Shown here piece after piece: positions 17,167 through 25,429 of a DNA stretch of 64,000 nt (positions within the stretch are counted from its first letter, which is position 1; each line of letters starts with the position of its first letter). The notes under the pieces were generated by a model that had not been told where the DNA came from, ran no database searches, and saw only the letters and a program-made list of their open reading frames with translations. The stretch comes from Brevibacillus borstelensis. GTDB taxonomy: Bacteria > Bacillota > Bacilli > Brevibacillales > Brevibacillaceae. The DNA lies in NCBI RefSeq assembly GCF_003710865.1, contig NZ_RHHO01000056.1:1-64000 (forward strand), given 5' to 3'. The position numbers were made by a program, and so were the translations under genes.

Positions 17167-18600
17167 ATGAATAGAGCAGTGAGAATGGTACTAAGCACAA
17201 CACTGGTATTGGGCTTGGCAGCTTCCGCCCTCTCTGTGGTACAGACCCCGGCTTCGGGGAAAAGCAAGGAAAGGGCCTATCTCATCGCTTATAAAAACGA
17301 CATCCCGAGTGATTTGGAAGAGAGAATCGAAGAATCGGGAGGATCAGTGGAGACTGTCATCGATGAAGTCGGCATCGTATCCGCCACCTCTGATGATCCG
17401 GACTTTTTAGAGAAGATCAGGGAAGACAAGGAAGTGCTGGCAGCGGAGGAGGAGCTGGAAATCTTCCTCGACGAGGAGGAGCCGGAAGCGGCGGACGGAC
17501 AGCCGATTACGGATATACCTCAGCCAGACTGGGATGATCCCGATCAGAATTATTACGATTTGCAATGGGATATCAAGCGAATCACCAATAACTTCAAATC
17601 CCATGAGATCAGCAAAGGAAACTCAAGAACGGTTGTCGGGATTATCGATACCGGATTGGACTTCGACCATCCGGACCTGCGGGACAATGCGGATGAAGAG
17701 GGCAGCAAGACATTTGTGCCGGGGACGAAGGACGCATGGGACCAAAACGGACATGGCACGCATGTTGCCGGTTCCATCGCAGCCAATGGCAAGATGCTCG
17801 GGGTGGGCCCCAACCTGACTGTGCGAGCCTACCGGGTGTTCGGGGCAACAGGCGGCGCCCAGCAGTCCTGGATTACGGACGCATTGGTGGAGGCAGCCAA
17901 TGATGGGGTGGACGTTGTCAATATGAGCCTCGGCGGCTGGAGGTGGATGGCTCACAACTACGGTGAAAAAGGAGACTCCGCCTCGATGGTGGCTTACCAC
18001 AGGGCTGTCCAGTACGCGGTGAAAAAAGGTGTCACAGTCGTCGTCGCTGCCGGCAACGACTCAAGAAACCTGGGAAGTCTGCACGATATGCAGGAATATT
18101 GGAAGGAAACCTACGGCCTCGATATCAAAGGGCCATCCCGGGTAGTACCGGCACAAATCCCAGGGGTGATCACCGTATCGTCGTCCAATGAATGGTCCGA
18201 AGACGAAATCGCCTTTTACTCCAACTACGGCAACCCGATCGATATAGCTGCACCGGGCGGAGACAATGGACCGGAATACGACAGACTGTACCGCCAAGAC
18301 CCGAAAGGAGACTATCTGGATAAACGCGACTTCCGCTATCGCGCCTTCTCCACCTATCCGACGTACTTGCCGCCTTACTTTACCTCTAATCTGAAGGGGT
18401 ACGCATTTATGCACGGCACGTCGATGGCAGCGCCCAAGGTGGCCGGAATTGCAGCCGTGATCAAATCGGAACATCCGGATATGAAGCCGTCCCAGGTGGC
18501 AGCGTTGATCAAGAAAACAGCGGAGGACTTCGGGAAGCGAGGACAAGACAAGTACTTCGGGGCTGGGGAAGCAAATATTTACAACGCGCTGACGGAGTAA
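17167..18600 (+). CDS. Secreted subtilisin-like serine protease (S8)
   Basis: A 477-residue pre-pro-subtilase. A Sec signal peptide (about residues 1-30, MNRAVRMVLSTTLVLGLAA) is followed by an I9-like propeptide (YLIAYKNDIP ... VGIVSATSDDPDFLEKI) and an acidic linker. The catalytic domain has Asp161 (GIIDTGLDFDHPDL), His196 (NGHGTHVAGSIAANG) and Ser419 (MHGTSMAAPKVAG), with oxyanion Asn297 (AAGND). ATG 17167 sits 9 nt after GGAGG; the longer reading from 17065 lacks a ribosome site and would bury the signal peptide. It is an insertion relative to the B. subtilis secA-prfB order. Role: extracellular protein degradation or processing. Confidence 0.95.
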   Translation: MNRAVRMVLSTTLVLGLAASALSVVQTPASGKSKERAYLIAYKNDIPSDLEERIEESGGSVETVIDEVGIVSATSDDPDFLEKIREDKEVLAAEEELEIFLDEEEPEAADGQPITDIPQPDWDDPDQNYYDLQWDIKRITNNFKSHEISKGNSRTVVGIIDTGLDFDHPDLRDNADEEGSKTFVPGTKDAWDQNGHGTHVAGSIAANGKMLGVGPNLTVRAYRVFGATGGAQQSWITDALVEAANDGVDVVNMSLGGWRWMAHNYGEKGDSASMVAYHRAVQYAVKKGVTVVVAAGNDSRNLGSLHDMQEYWKETYGLDIKGPSRVVPAQIPGVITVSSSNEWSEDEIAFYSNYGNPIDIAAPGGDNGPEYDRLYRQDPKGDYLDKRDFRYRAFSTYPTYLPPYFTSNLKGYAFMHGTSMAAPKVAGIAAVIKSEHPDMKPSQVAALIKKTAEDFGKRGQDKYFGAGEANIYNALTE

Positions 18601-18652
18601 ACAATGGTTTACATCAGCTTGAAAAACTAGATGCTGAACGGGGGAATGAAGC

Positions 18653-19195
18653 ATGAGAACGACAGGAAACGTAATGGGTGTTCAGGCGCAATTCATCCTC
18701 GAGAGAATCGACGAGACGTGGAAGATACTAAAGCGGAGAATGCAGGACGCTCAAGGGGGGTACCTGTTTACAGACAAAGCGCATGCGGCTGCAACAGCAG
18801 CAGAGGATGCTTCGGCTGAGGGGGGCGGGGAAGCAGATGCTCACAATCAGGTGCTGGTCGGTGTCCAAAGCCCGGTCTTTGACGATCACAGGCTGACAAC
18901 CGAGCTTCCCGAGCCCAACTGGGGCATTGAGCTGCCTTTGCAAGCTGCATTCATCACGGACACGGGAAGAGGCAGCCAGATGGGGAACGGATTATTCTCC
19001 CGCAGCACAAACAGCGTGAGAACAAGGCAAAAGAAGAAGCGTGCAGGGTTGTCGATCCTCCATTTGCTAGGCAGGATGGCTCGACCGGAAAAAGCGTCTG
19101 CAAGCCCGAACGAGCCGCAAGAGACAAGATCCGCTCCGGCACCGCCAAATCTGCCGGGAAGCCAAGGCTTCCGTTATTTGGGTCCCAATTCGTGA
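18653..19195 (+). CDS. Unknown protein, basic Pro/Ala-rich C-terminus
   Basis: A 180-residue protein of no recognised family. GGGGGAAT precedes the ATG, and a second in-frame ATG lies 21 nt later. The N-terminal ~50 residues look helical (QAQFILERIDETWKILKRRM). The middle is acidic and Ala/Gly-rich. The C-terminal half is basic (TRQKKKRAGLSILHLLGR) and ends Pro-rich. No signal peptide or membrane helix is seen. It lies 52 nt after the protease and just before prfB, with no terminator seen on either side. It may be a lineage-specific gene; spurious annotation is possible but codon usage fits the neighbours. Confidence 0.5.
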   Translation: MRTTGNVMGVQAQFILERIDETWKILKRRMQDAQGGYLFTDKAHAAATAAEDASAEGGGEADAHNQVLVGVQSPVFDDHRLTTELPEPNWGIELPLQAAFITDTGRGSQMGNGLFSRSTNSVRTRQKKKRAGLSILHLLGRMARPEKASASPNEPQETRSAPAPPNLPGSQGFRYLGPNS

Positions 19196-19270
19196 TCACC
19201 GGTCATGTTGCGAATCCGCCGAATTACGGTACAATGATACATAGCATAATGAAGAGTAGGTGATTCGCAC

Positions 19271-20396
19271 ATGGCATTAATTGATATTGCGGACATCAAG
19301 CAAGAGATGTCGAGCATGGCTAAACGTTTAGCGGATATTAGGGGGTCTCTTTGACCTCCCAGTCAAGCAAGAGAGGATCGGTGAGCTGGAGGAGCGCATG
19401 CTGGCTCCGGACTTCTGGGACGACAACGACGCTGCCCAAAAGACGATCAGCGAGCTGAACGCCTTGAAGGGTCTGGTCGAGACCATGGGCAAGCTGGATG
19501 CCCAATACGAGGATTTGCAGGTCATGCTGGAACTGATCATCGAAGAAGGCGACGATTCGATGATTCAGGATGTGTACGACAGCACCCAGGCGCTGAAAAA
19601 GGAATTTGAAAGCTTCGAGCTGGAGCTGCTGCTCAGCGACCAGTACGATAAAAACAACGCCATTCTCGAGCTTCATCCGGGTGCAGGCGGTACGGAATCC
19701 CAGGACTGGGCGTCCATGCTGCTGCGCATGTACACACGCTGGGGGGAATCCAAGGGCTTCAAGGTGGAGACGCTGGATTACCTGCCAGGGGATGAAGCGG
19801 GGGTTAAAAGCGTTACGCTCTTGATCAAGGGGCATAATGCATACGGCTACCTCAAATCGGAAAAAGGCGTCCATCGTCTGGTCCGAATCTCCCCGTTCGA
19901 TTCGTCGGGGCGCCGTCACACCTCCTTTGTTTCCTGCAATGTCCTGCCTGAGATCGAGGATGACACAGAGGTGAACATCCGTACGGAAGATTTGAAGATC
20001 GACACCTACCGCTCCAGCGGTGCGGGAGGTCAGCACATCAACACGACCGACTCCGCTGTCCGGATCACGCACCTTCCGACCGGCATTGTCGTGACCTGCC
20101 AGACGGAGCGCTCCCAGATCAAAAACCGCGAGCGGGCGATGAAAATGCTGGCAGCCCGTCTGTTTGAAAAGAAGCGGGAAGAGCAGGAGAAAACACTGCA
20201 GGCGATTCAGGGGGAGCAAAAGGATATCGCCTGGGGCAGCCAGATTCGCTCCTACGTGTTTCACCCATACAGCCTGGTCAAGGATCACCGCACCAATGTG
20301 GAGGTTGGAAACGTGCAGGCTGTCATGGACGGGGACATCGATTCGTTTATCGATGCATATCTCCGTTCGCAAATCAACCGTCCGGAACAGGCATGA
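19271..20396 (+). CDS. prfB: Peptide chain release factor 2 (programmed +1 frameshift)
   Basis: RF2 recognises UGA and UAA and releases the peptide. Frame 0 runs ATG 19271 through codon 27 and stops at an in-frame TGA (19352-19354) within the slippery site AGGGGG-TCT-CTT-TGA-C. Skipping one base (T 19352) continues in +1 from GAC at 19353 to 20396, giving about 374 residues. AGGGGG is the internal Shine-Dalgarno that drives the shift, the classic autoregulation of prfB. The product contains the SPF discriminator ([14 protein letters not shown]) and the catalytic GGQ ([15 protein letters not shown]). Not a pseudogene. Confidence 0.97.
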
Positions 20397-20431
20397 CTCT
20401 TTTCGGACAGCAAGAAGCGGGGGAGGCTTCC

Positions 20432-21184
20432 ATGAAGGGAAAGCCGTTGATTCTCGGTCATCGCGGGGCATCACATGATGCCCCGGAAAACACCTGTGCT
20501 GCCTTTTCCATGGCCATGGAGCAACAAGCAGACAAGGTAGAACTAGACGTCCAACTGACAACAGACGGGCGTCTTTGTGTTATTCACGATCACACTCTGG
20601 AGCGGACCACCAGCGGCTTTGGCCCCGTTGGCGAAAAGACAATGGCCGAGCTTTCCGCACTGTCGGCAGGAGCCTGGTTCAGTCCCGAGTTCTCGGAACA
20701 AAAGGTTCCGGAGCTGGCAGACGTGTTGGCGCTTCTGCCCGAGGGAGCCACTGTGAATGTAGAGATAAAAAACGGTCCTGCATGGTACGAAGGAATCGGC
20801 ACCGCAGTGGCCGAACAATTATGCATGTGGAAAAACAAGCTCTCGTTGATCGTATCCTCCTTTGACCATCAGGTTCTGGAAGAGGTGCATCGGCGGGAGC
20901 CTGCCTTGTATCTGGGGCTGCTGTACGAAGCGAGGCTGTACGACCCGGTTGCCTACGTGCGGTCGCTGCCGTACCCGGTATATTCGCTGCATCTCTGGCA
21001 TGGTCTGATTACGGCGGAAATCGCCCGGCAGGCACACGCGGCTGGCCTTCGCGTTTTTGCCTACACCGTCGACGAGCCGGAGGATGTGGCCAGGCTGACG
21101 GCGTTCGGCATCGATGCGATCATGACCAACAAGCCTCGCGAGGTGCGGCAAATGAGCGGGCATCGGGTTTCACCTCGGATCTAA
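20432..21184 (+). CDS. Glycerophosphodiester phosphodiesterase
   Basis: A 250-residue cytosolic GDPD-fold enzyme that hydrolyses glycerophosphodiesters to glycerol-3-phosphate and an alcohol. The signature is intact: LGHRGASHDAPENT (catalytic His and Arg), VELDVQLTTDGRLCVIHDHTLERTT (metal-binding Glu/Asp and second His) and VNVEIKN. The C-terminus VFAYTVDEPEDVARLTAFGIDAIMTNKP is the usual barrel end. ATG 20432 with GGGGAGG is preferred over an upstream ATG at 20393 that overlaps prfB. No signal peptide is present, unlike secreted GlpQ. Confidence 0.92.
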   Translation: MKGKPLILGHRGASHDAPENTCAAFSMAMEQQADKVELDVQLTTDGRLCVIHDHTLERTTSGFGPVGEKTMAELSALSAGAWFSPEFSEQKVPELADVLALLPEGATVNVEIKNGPAWYEGIGTAVAEQLCMWKNKLSLIVSSFDHQVLEEVHRREPALYLGLLYEARLYDPVAYVRSLPYPVYSLHLWHGLITAEIARQAHAAGLRVFAYTVDEPEDVARLTAFGIDAIMTNKPREVRQMSGHRVSPRI

Positions 21185-21232
21185 TGCGCTTCTGCATGGA
21201 AAGAGACAAGCAAAAGGAAGAAGGAGAAAAAA

Positions 21233-21502
21233 ATGCTCTACGTCGCTATGCTGTCCATCATCGATCAGGATTTGAACGCAAAAGTGCGTCCGGCCCACTT
21301 GGACTACATCAACGATTTGTACAAGCAGGGAAAAGTAGTGATGGCCGGCCCATTTACGGACAAGCAGGGAGGTCTGGTCATCTATAAAGCGGATACGCAG
21401 GAAGAAGCGCTTCGATTGGCTCAGGCTGATCCGGTGGTGAAGGAAGGAGCTCGAACGCTGGAATTGCGCGAATGGAGTCCTTTAAATTTTCCTCTGGGAT
21501 AA
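21233..21502 (+). CDS. YciI family protein
   Basis: An 89-residue single-domain YciI/DGPF-like protein with a ferredoxin-like fold. Family traits are a strand MLYVAMLSII, an R-x-x-H-L-D-Y segment (VRPAHLDYINDLYKQGKVVMAGPF) with the conserved His and Asp, and the end KEGARTLELREWSPL. Members are small putative enzymes or muconolactone-isomerase-like proteins; the reaction here is unknown. GAAGGAG precedes the ATG. It lies 48 nt after the GDPD gene and may share its transcript. Confidence 0.85.
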   Translation: MLYVAMLSIIDQDLNAKVRPAHLDYINDLYKQGKVVMAGPFTDKQGGLVIYKADTQEEALRLAQADPVVKEGARTLELREWSPLNFPLG

Positions 21503-21582
21503 GTTGACCAAATGGAGAATGAATAGAGCGCAGCAGAGGCATACTTAGCGAAGAAATATTCTTCAATAAGGAGGGAACAGCC

Positions 21583-21945
21583 ATGAAGCGCTTCCCAATA
21601 TCTGTCCTTACTGTTGCGCTTGTTCTATTTTTGAGTGCTTGTGGCGGAGGAGGCAACCAAGCCCAGCCGCCTGCCAATCAGCCAGCCGGAGAGACGACCC
21701 CAACCGCTCCTACTGGCGGGTACGATGCGGCGACGGCTGAAACGCTGTTTAAAAACAATTGCGCCAGCTGCCATGGACAGGATTTGTCCGGCTCAGTCGG
21801 TCCGAATTTGACCCAGGTTGGCGGCAAGTACACCAAGGAGCAGATTCTGGAGATCCTGAAAAACGGAAAAGGCGGCATGCCCGGCGGCCTAGTCAAGGAT
21901 CAAGACGCCGAGACGGTGGCTGCTTGGCTCGCCGACAAGAAATAG
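21583..21945 (+). CDS. cccB: Membrane-anchored cytochrome c551-type lipoprotein
   Basis: A 120-residue small c-type cytochrome. Lipobox LSAC places Cys20 at the lipidation site, followed by a Gly/Gln/Pro-rich tether. Heme attachment is C60-A-S-C63-H64, and Met99 in GKGGMPGG is the distal ligand. It would carry electrons on the outer face of the membrane to a terminal oxidase. Its place after prfB matches B. subtilis cccB. AAGGAGGG precedes the ATG. The next gene of that synteny block, ftsE, is displaced 21 kb downstream by the arginine cluster and other genes. Confidence 0.93.
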   Translation: MKRFPISVLTVALVLFLSACGGGGNQAQPPANQPAGETTPTAPTGGYDAATAETLFKNNCASCHGQDLSGSVGPNLTQVGGKYTKEQILEILKNGKGGMPGGLVKDQDAETVAAWLADKK

Positions 21946-22053
21946 CTGTCATATCAATCAGAACGTGCGCTTCACTCGGCACACGTTGTAGCGCTGCATG
22001 GCGGTAGTCGAACATATGCATCGCTCGGGACCTGCAAAAACATGCATGGAACA

Positions 22054-22086
22054 AAGCGTCCGATAAATTGTCGGGCGCTTTTTCTA
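22054..22086 (+). terminator. Terminator between cytochrome and argC
   Basis: AGCGTCCGA pairs with TCGGGCGCT (one G-T pair), followed by TTTTTC. Confidence 0.7.
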
Positions 22087-22125
22087 TGGCAAGGGTTGTT
22101 TTTTGGATGAATGTTTATTATTATT

Positions 22126-22143
22126 TTTGTATAAAAATACAGA
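22126..22143 (+). promoter_or_regulatory. ARG box upstream of argC
   Basis: TTTGTATAAAAATACAGA matches the ArgR/AhrC operator TNTGNATWWWWATNCANA at all defined positions. It lies 15 nt before the argC start, placing it over the promoter or early leader, as expected for arginine repression. Confidence 0.8.
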
Positions 22144-22157
22144 TGGGGAGAGGGACT

Positions 22158-23198
22158 ATGATCCGGGTCGGAATTGTCGGGGCAACTGGTTACAGCGGTG
22201 TCGAGCTGATACGTCTTTTGGCCGGCCATCCTCACGTGCAGGTGGCCAATTTATATTCCAGTACGTCAGAAGGAGAGTCGCTGGCAAGCGTGTTTCCTCA
22301 CGTGCAGGCACTGGAGCTTCCCGTCCTGGCGAAAATAGATGCCGGGCAAATGGGAGCGGACAACGACGTCATTTTTCTCGCTACGCCTGCAGGGGTCAGT
22401 GCTGAGCTCTCGCCAGAGCTGGTCAAGAACGGCGCAAAAGTGATTGACCTGTCCGGTGATTTCCGTTTGAAGGACGGTGCTGCCTACACGCAATGGTACA
22501 AGCGGCAGCCGGCGGCGGACGAATGGCTGCAGAAAGCAGTTTACGGCTTGTCCGAATGGAAAAAGGAAGAGATTGCAGGAGCAGAGCTGATCGCCAATCC
22601 GGGCTGCTATCCGACTGCTGCACTGCTGGGAATGATTCCGCTGGCAAAATCGGGCTGGGTCAACCCGAAAAGCTGGATCATCGACGCCAAATCAGGTGTT
22701 TCCGGGGCAGGACGGGGTGTTTCGCTCGGGGTTCACTACAGTGAAATCAATGAAAGCATCCATGCATACAAGGTCTCGTCCCACCAGCATACGCCCGAGA
22801 TTGAGCAGGAGTTGACGGGGCAGGCAGAGCTGGAGCAGCTCATCCAGTTCACACCCCATCTCGTGCCGATGACGCGGGGAATCCTGGTGACGGCCTATGG
22901 ACAACTGGAGAAGGCAGCCGCTCTTTCCGAGCTTCAGGAGCTTTACCAGTCCTCCTATGCGGGAAAGCCGTTTGTCCGCCTTCGTCAGCCGGGCAGTCAT
23001 CCGCGCACCAAAGAGGTGTATGGTTCCAACTATTGCGACATCGCGCTGCATGTAGATGATAGAACCGGCCGGGTCATTGTGCTTTCCGTAATCGATAACG
23101 TCGTCAAAGGAGCGGCAGGTCAGGCGGTGCAAAACATGAACATCATGCTTGGGCTGCCGGAGACAGCCGGTTTGCCGCTCGTACCGCTTTTCCCGTAG
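22158..23198 (+). CDS. argC: N-acetyl-gamma-glutamyl-phosphate reductase
   Basis: A 346-residue NADPH-dependent enzyme that reduces N-acetylglutamyl phosphate to the semialdehyde, step 3 of arginine synthesis. The N-terminal Rossmann motif is VGIVGATGYSGVELIRLL. The catalytic Cys lies near residue 150 in IANPGCYPTAA. KSGVSGAGRG and the HQHTPEIEQEL segment are conserved. ATG 22158 follows GGGGAGAGGG; the longer reading upstream runs through the operator and is rejected. It heads argC-argB-argD. argJ, usually next, is absent: only 12 nt separate argC and argB. Confidence 0.97.
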   Translation: MIRVGIVGATGYSGVELIRLLAGHPHVQVANLYSSTSEGESLASVFPHVQALELPVLAKIDAGQMGADNDVIFLATPAGVSAELSPELVKNGAKVIDLSGDFRLKDGAAYTQWYKRQPAADEWLQKAVYGLSEWKKEEIAGAELIANPGCYPTAALLGMIPLAKSGWVNPKSWIIDAKSGVSGAGRGVSLGVHYSEINESIHAYKVSSHQHTPEIEQELTGQAELEQLIQFTPHLVPMTRGILVTAYGQLEKAAALSELQELYQSSYAGKPFVRLRQPGSHPRTKEVYGSNYCDIALHVDDRTGRVIVLSVIDNVVKGAAGQAVQNMNIMLGLPETAGLPLVPLFP

Positions 23199-23210
23199 AG
23201 GAGGTATAAA

Positions 23211-24023
23211 ATGCAGGGCATTGTCGTCATAAAATGCGGGGGCAGCACGATGGAGCAGCTACCCGGGAGCTTTTTTCAAACAATTGCACGGCTTCAGAAA
23301 ATGGGGAAGCAGCTCGTGATCGTCCATGGAGGGGGACCCGCCATCAACAGCATGCTGGAGCGGCTGGCGATATCTTCCGTATTCGTGGACGGCCTCCGCG
23401 TGACCTGCGAGGATACACTGGAGGTTGTGGAAATGGTGCTCTGCGGCCAGATCAACAAATGGCTGGTCAGACGCCTGACAGAACACGGAGCGAGAGCGTG
23501 GGGCGTGAGCGGGATGGATGGAAGCATGCTCACGGCGGTACGGACGGAAAAGCCGCTGGGCTGGGTAGGCGAAGTGAAGGCGGTAGATGCCGCGATCCCG
23601 CGGACCATTCTCGGTCAGGGGTACGTGCCGGTGATAGCTCCGCTTGCCGCAGGAATTGACGGGGCAGAGAGGTACAATGTAAACGCCGATGTGTCGGCAG
23701 GAGCGATTGCCGCTGCATTGAGAGCCGAAAGCCTGATCATGGTGACGGACGTTCCGGGCATTTTAAAGCCGGAGGCGGATGGCACCAAAGCGCTTGTTTC
23801 CAAAACGGATGAGGCTGAAATCGGACGCATGATCAGCGAGGGAATGATCACAGGCGGAATGATCCCCAAGGTGCAGGCTGCGCTCGATGCGCTTTCCGCC
23901 GGGGTAGCGCAGGTCGTCATATGCCGCGGCACAGCGGAAGATTTGCTTAAGGTTTGTCAGGGTGAACCGGCCGGCACGGCAATCGTGGCTGCCGCAGCCG
24001 AAAAAAATCAAGCAGCACGTTGA
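23211..24023 (+). CDS. argB: Acetylglutamate kinase
   Basis: A 270-residue amino-acid kinase that phosphorylates N-acetylglutamate, step 2 of the pathway. VVIKCGGSTM is the phosphate-binding start, VHGGGPAINSML the glycine loop, and YNVNADVSAGAIAAAL the substrate and Mg-ATP region. Length is within the family range, and it lacks the N-terminal helix found in arginine-inhibited hexameric enzymes. In Firmicutes with a linear pathway the feedback target can differ; here it is unclear. AGAGGAGG precedes the ATG, 12 nt after argC. Confidence 0.97.
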   Translation: MQGIVVIKCGGSTMEQLPGSFFQTIARLQKMGKQLVIVHGGGPAINSMLERLAISSVFVDGLRVTCEDTLEVVEMVLCGQINKWLVRRLTEHGARAWGVSGMDGSMLTAVRTEKPLGWVGEVKAVDAAIPRTILGQGYVPVIAPLAAGIDGAERYNVNADVSAGAIAAALRAESLIMVTDVPGILKPEADGTKALVSKTDEAEIGRMISEGMITGGMIPKVQAALDALSAGVAQVVICRGTAEDLLKVCQGEPAGTAIVAAAAEKNQAAR

Positions 24024-24035
24024 GGAGGAGAAACC

Positions 24036-25217
24036 ATGAGTACGACGACTGCTCCACTCCATTTGATGAATAACTATGCAAGATGGCCGATACACCTCGT
24101 AAAAGGGAAGGGAAACCGGGTCTGGGACGAGGCGGGCAAGGAATATTTGGACTTCATCTCGGGGATTGCCGTTACGTCCTTGGGACATGTGCCGACAAAA
24201 GTAGCCGGCAAGCTGCATGAACAGCTGGATATGCTCTGGCATTGCTCCAATCTGTTCCACGTTCCCGGCCAGGAGAAGCTGGCGGCAAAGCTGAGCGAGC
24301 TGTCGGGTCTTTCACGGACACTATTTTGCAACAGCGGCGCCGAGGCGAACGAAGGCCTGATCAAGCTGGCACGCCGCTATGCACAGAAGGTGAAAGGGAC
24401 AGACCGCTACGAAATCATTACGTTTGGCCAGTCGTTTCACGGGAGGACGCTGGCGACCCTGACCGCCACAGGCCAGGAGAAGGTAAAAGACGGCTTCCTG
24501 CCGCTTCCCGAGGGATTCGTAACTATTCCCTACAATGATCTGGCGGCGGTGCATGAAGCCGTAAATGAAAAGACATGCGCCATCATGCTTGAGCTGGTGC
24601 AAGGGGAAGGCGGCGTGCATCCTGCATATGAGAAATTTGTCAAAGGGCTCCGCCAGATTTGCGACGAACACGGCCTGCTGCTTTTGATCGATGAGGTGCA
24701 GACCGGCATCGGACGGACCGGCACCTGGTTTGCTTTTCAGCAATACGGCATTTTGCCCGATGCGATTTCGCTTGCAAAGGGACTTGGCAGCGGATTCCCG
24801 ATCGGCGCCGTTCTGGCTACCGAGGAAGCGGCTCAGGCATTTGCCCCCGGCACCCACGGGACGACCTTCGGCGGCAATCCGCTCGCTATGGCTGCAGGTT
24901 TGGCCACGCTGGAAACCATCGAGGAAGACGCAATGCTGGAGCGGGTGAACGAGCTGCATCAGCTGCTGGTAAGCAGCTTGCAGCAAATCAAGGCAGCCTT
25001 TCCGGACAAAGTGGTCGAAATCAGAGGCAAGGGCCTGCTTTTGGGGATGGAGCTTTCGATCCCGGCAGCTCCTGTACTGGATTACGCGCGGGAAAAAGGG
25101 CTGCTGCTGTTGCTCGCGGGACCTCAGGTCATACGGATGCTGCCGTCGTTTATTACAACGGAAAATGAAGTGGCACAGGCAGCAGCGGTGCTAAAGGAAG
25201 CGATCGCCCAAGCGTAG
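24036..25217 (+). CDS. argD: Acetylornithine aminotransferase
   Basis: A 393-residue class III PLP aminotransferase that makes N-acetylornithine from the semialdehyde and glutamate. FCNSGAEANEGLIKLAR holds the cofactor phosphate site, LLLIDEVQTGIGRTGT the conserved Asp, and SLAKGLGSGFPIGA the Schiff-base Lys. TTFGGNPLAMAAG follows as expected. It is 12 nt after argB, last of the argCBD unit, and is followed by a terminator that overlaps the next promoter. The closely related ornithine aminotransferase is less likely given the operon. Confidence 0.96.
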   Translation: MSTTTAPLHLMNNYARWPIHLVKGKGNRVWDEAGKEYLDFISGIAVTSLGHVPTKVAGKLHEQLDMLWHCSNLFHVPGQEKLAAKLSELSGLSRTLFCNSGAEANEGLIKLARRYAQKVKGTDRYEIITFGQSFHGRTLATLTATGQEKVKDGFLPLPEGFVTIPYNDLAAVHEAVNEKTCAIMLELVQGEGGVHPAYEKFVKGLRQICDEHGLLLLIDEVQTGIGRTGTWFAFQQYGILPDAISLAKGLGSGFPIGAVLATEEAAQAFAPGTHGTTFGGNPLAMAAGLATLETIEEDAMLERVNELHQLLVSSLQQIKAAFPDKVVEIRGKGLLLGMELSIPAAPVLDYAREKGLLLLLAGPQVIRMLPSFITTENEVAQAAAVLKEAIAQA

Positions 25218-25306
25218 CTTTCAAATAGAGGGGACGGTGGGCAAGACGTGTACGCGTGCCAGTGAAGAGAAGCTTTATGGCCACGCAAAAGACAGCAGGA
25301 AAATAG

Positions 25307-25348
25307 TTGCAACGAGTAGGAAAAGATAAAAAACTCGTTGCATTTTTA
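25307..25348 (+). terminator. Terminator after argD
   Basis: TGCAACGAGT (25308-25317) pairs perfectly with ACTCGTTGCA (25333-25342), followed by TTTTTA. The right arm contains the carA -35 element. Confidence 0.85.
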
Positions 25349-25374
25349 TAATCATAAATGTATATTAATACAGT
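25338..25374 (+). promoter_or_regulatory. carA promoter with overlapping ARG box
   Basis: TTGCAT (25338), 17 nt, TATATT (25361) is a good sigma-A promoter. The ARG-box core TGTATATTAATACA (25359-25372) is a perfect palindrome fit to TGNATWWWWATNCA and covers the -10. A partial box, TGCATTTTTATAAT, overlaps the -35. Confidence 0.75.
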
Positions 25375-25429
25375 AAGTTGCATAAATTTTCGCAAGTGAG
25401 TGCCCTTTGGAGAGGAGTGGCTTTCATAG

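Noticed and set aside
19352-19354. In-frame TGA making prfB look like a pseudogene
   Set aside because: It is the conserved programmed frameshift stop with the correct slippery context.
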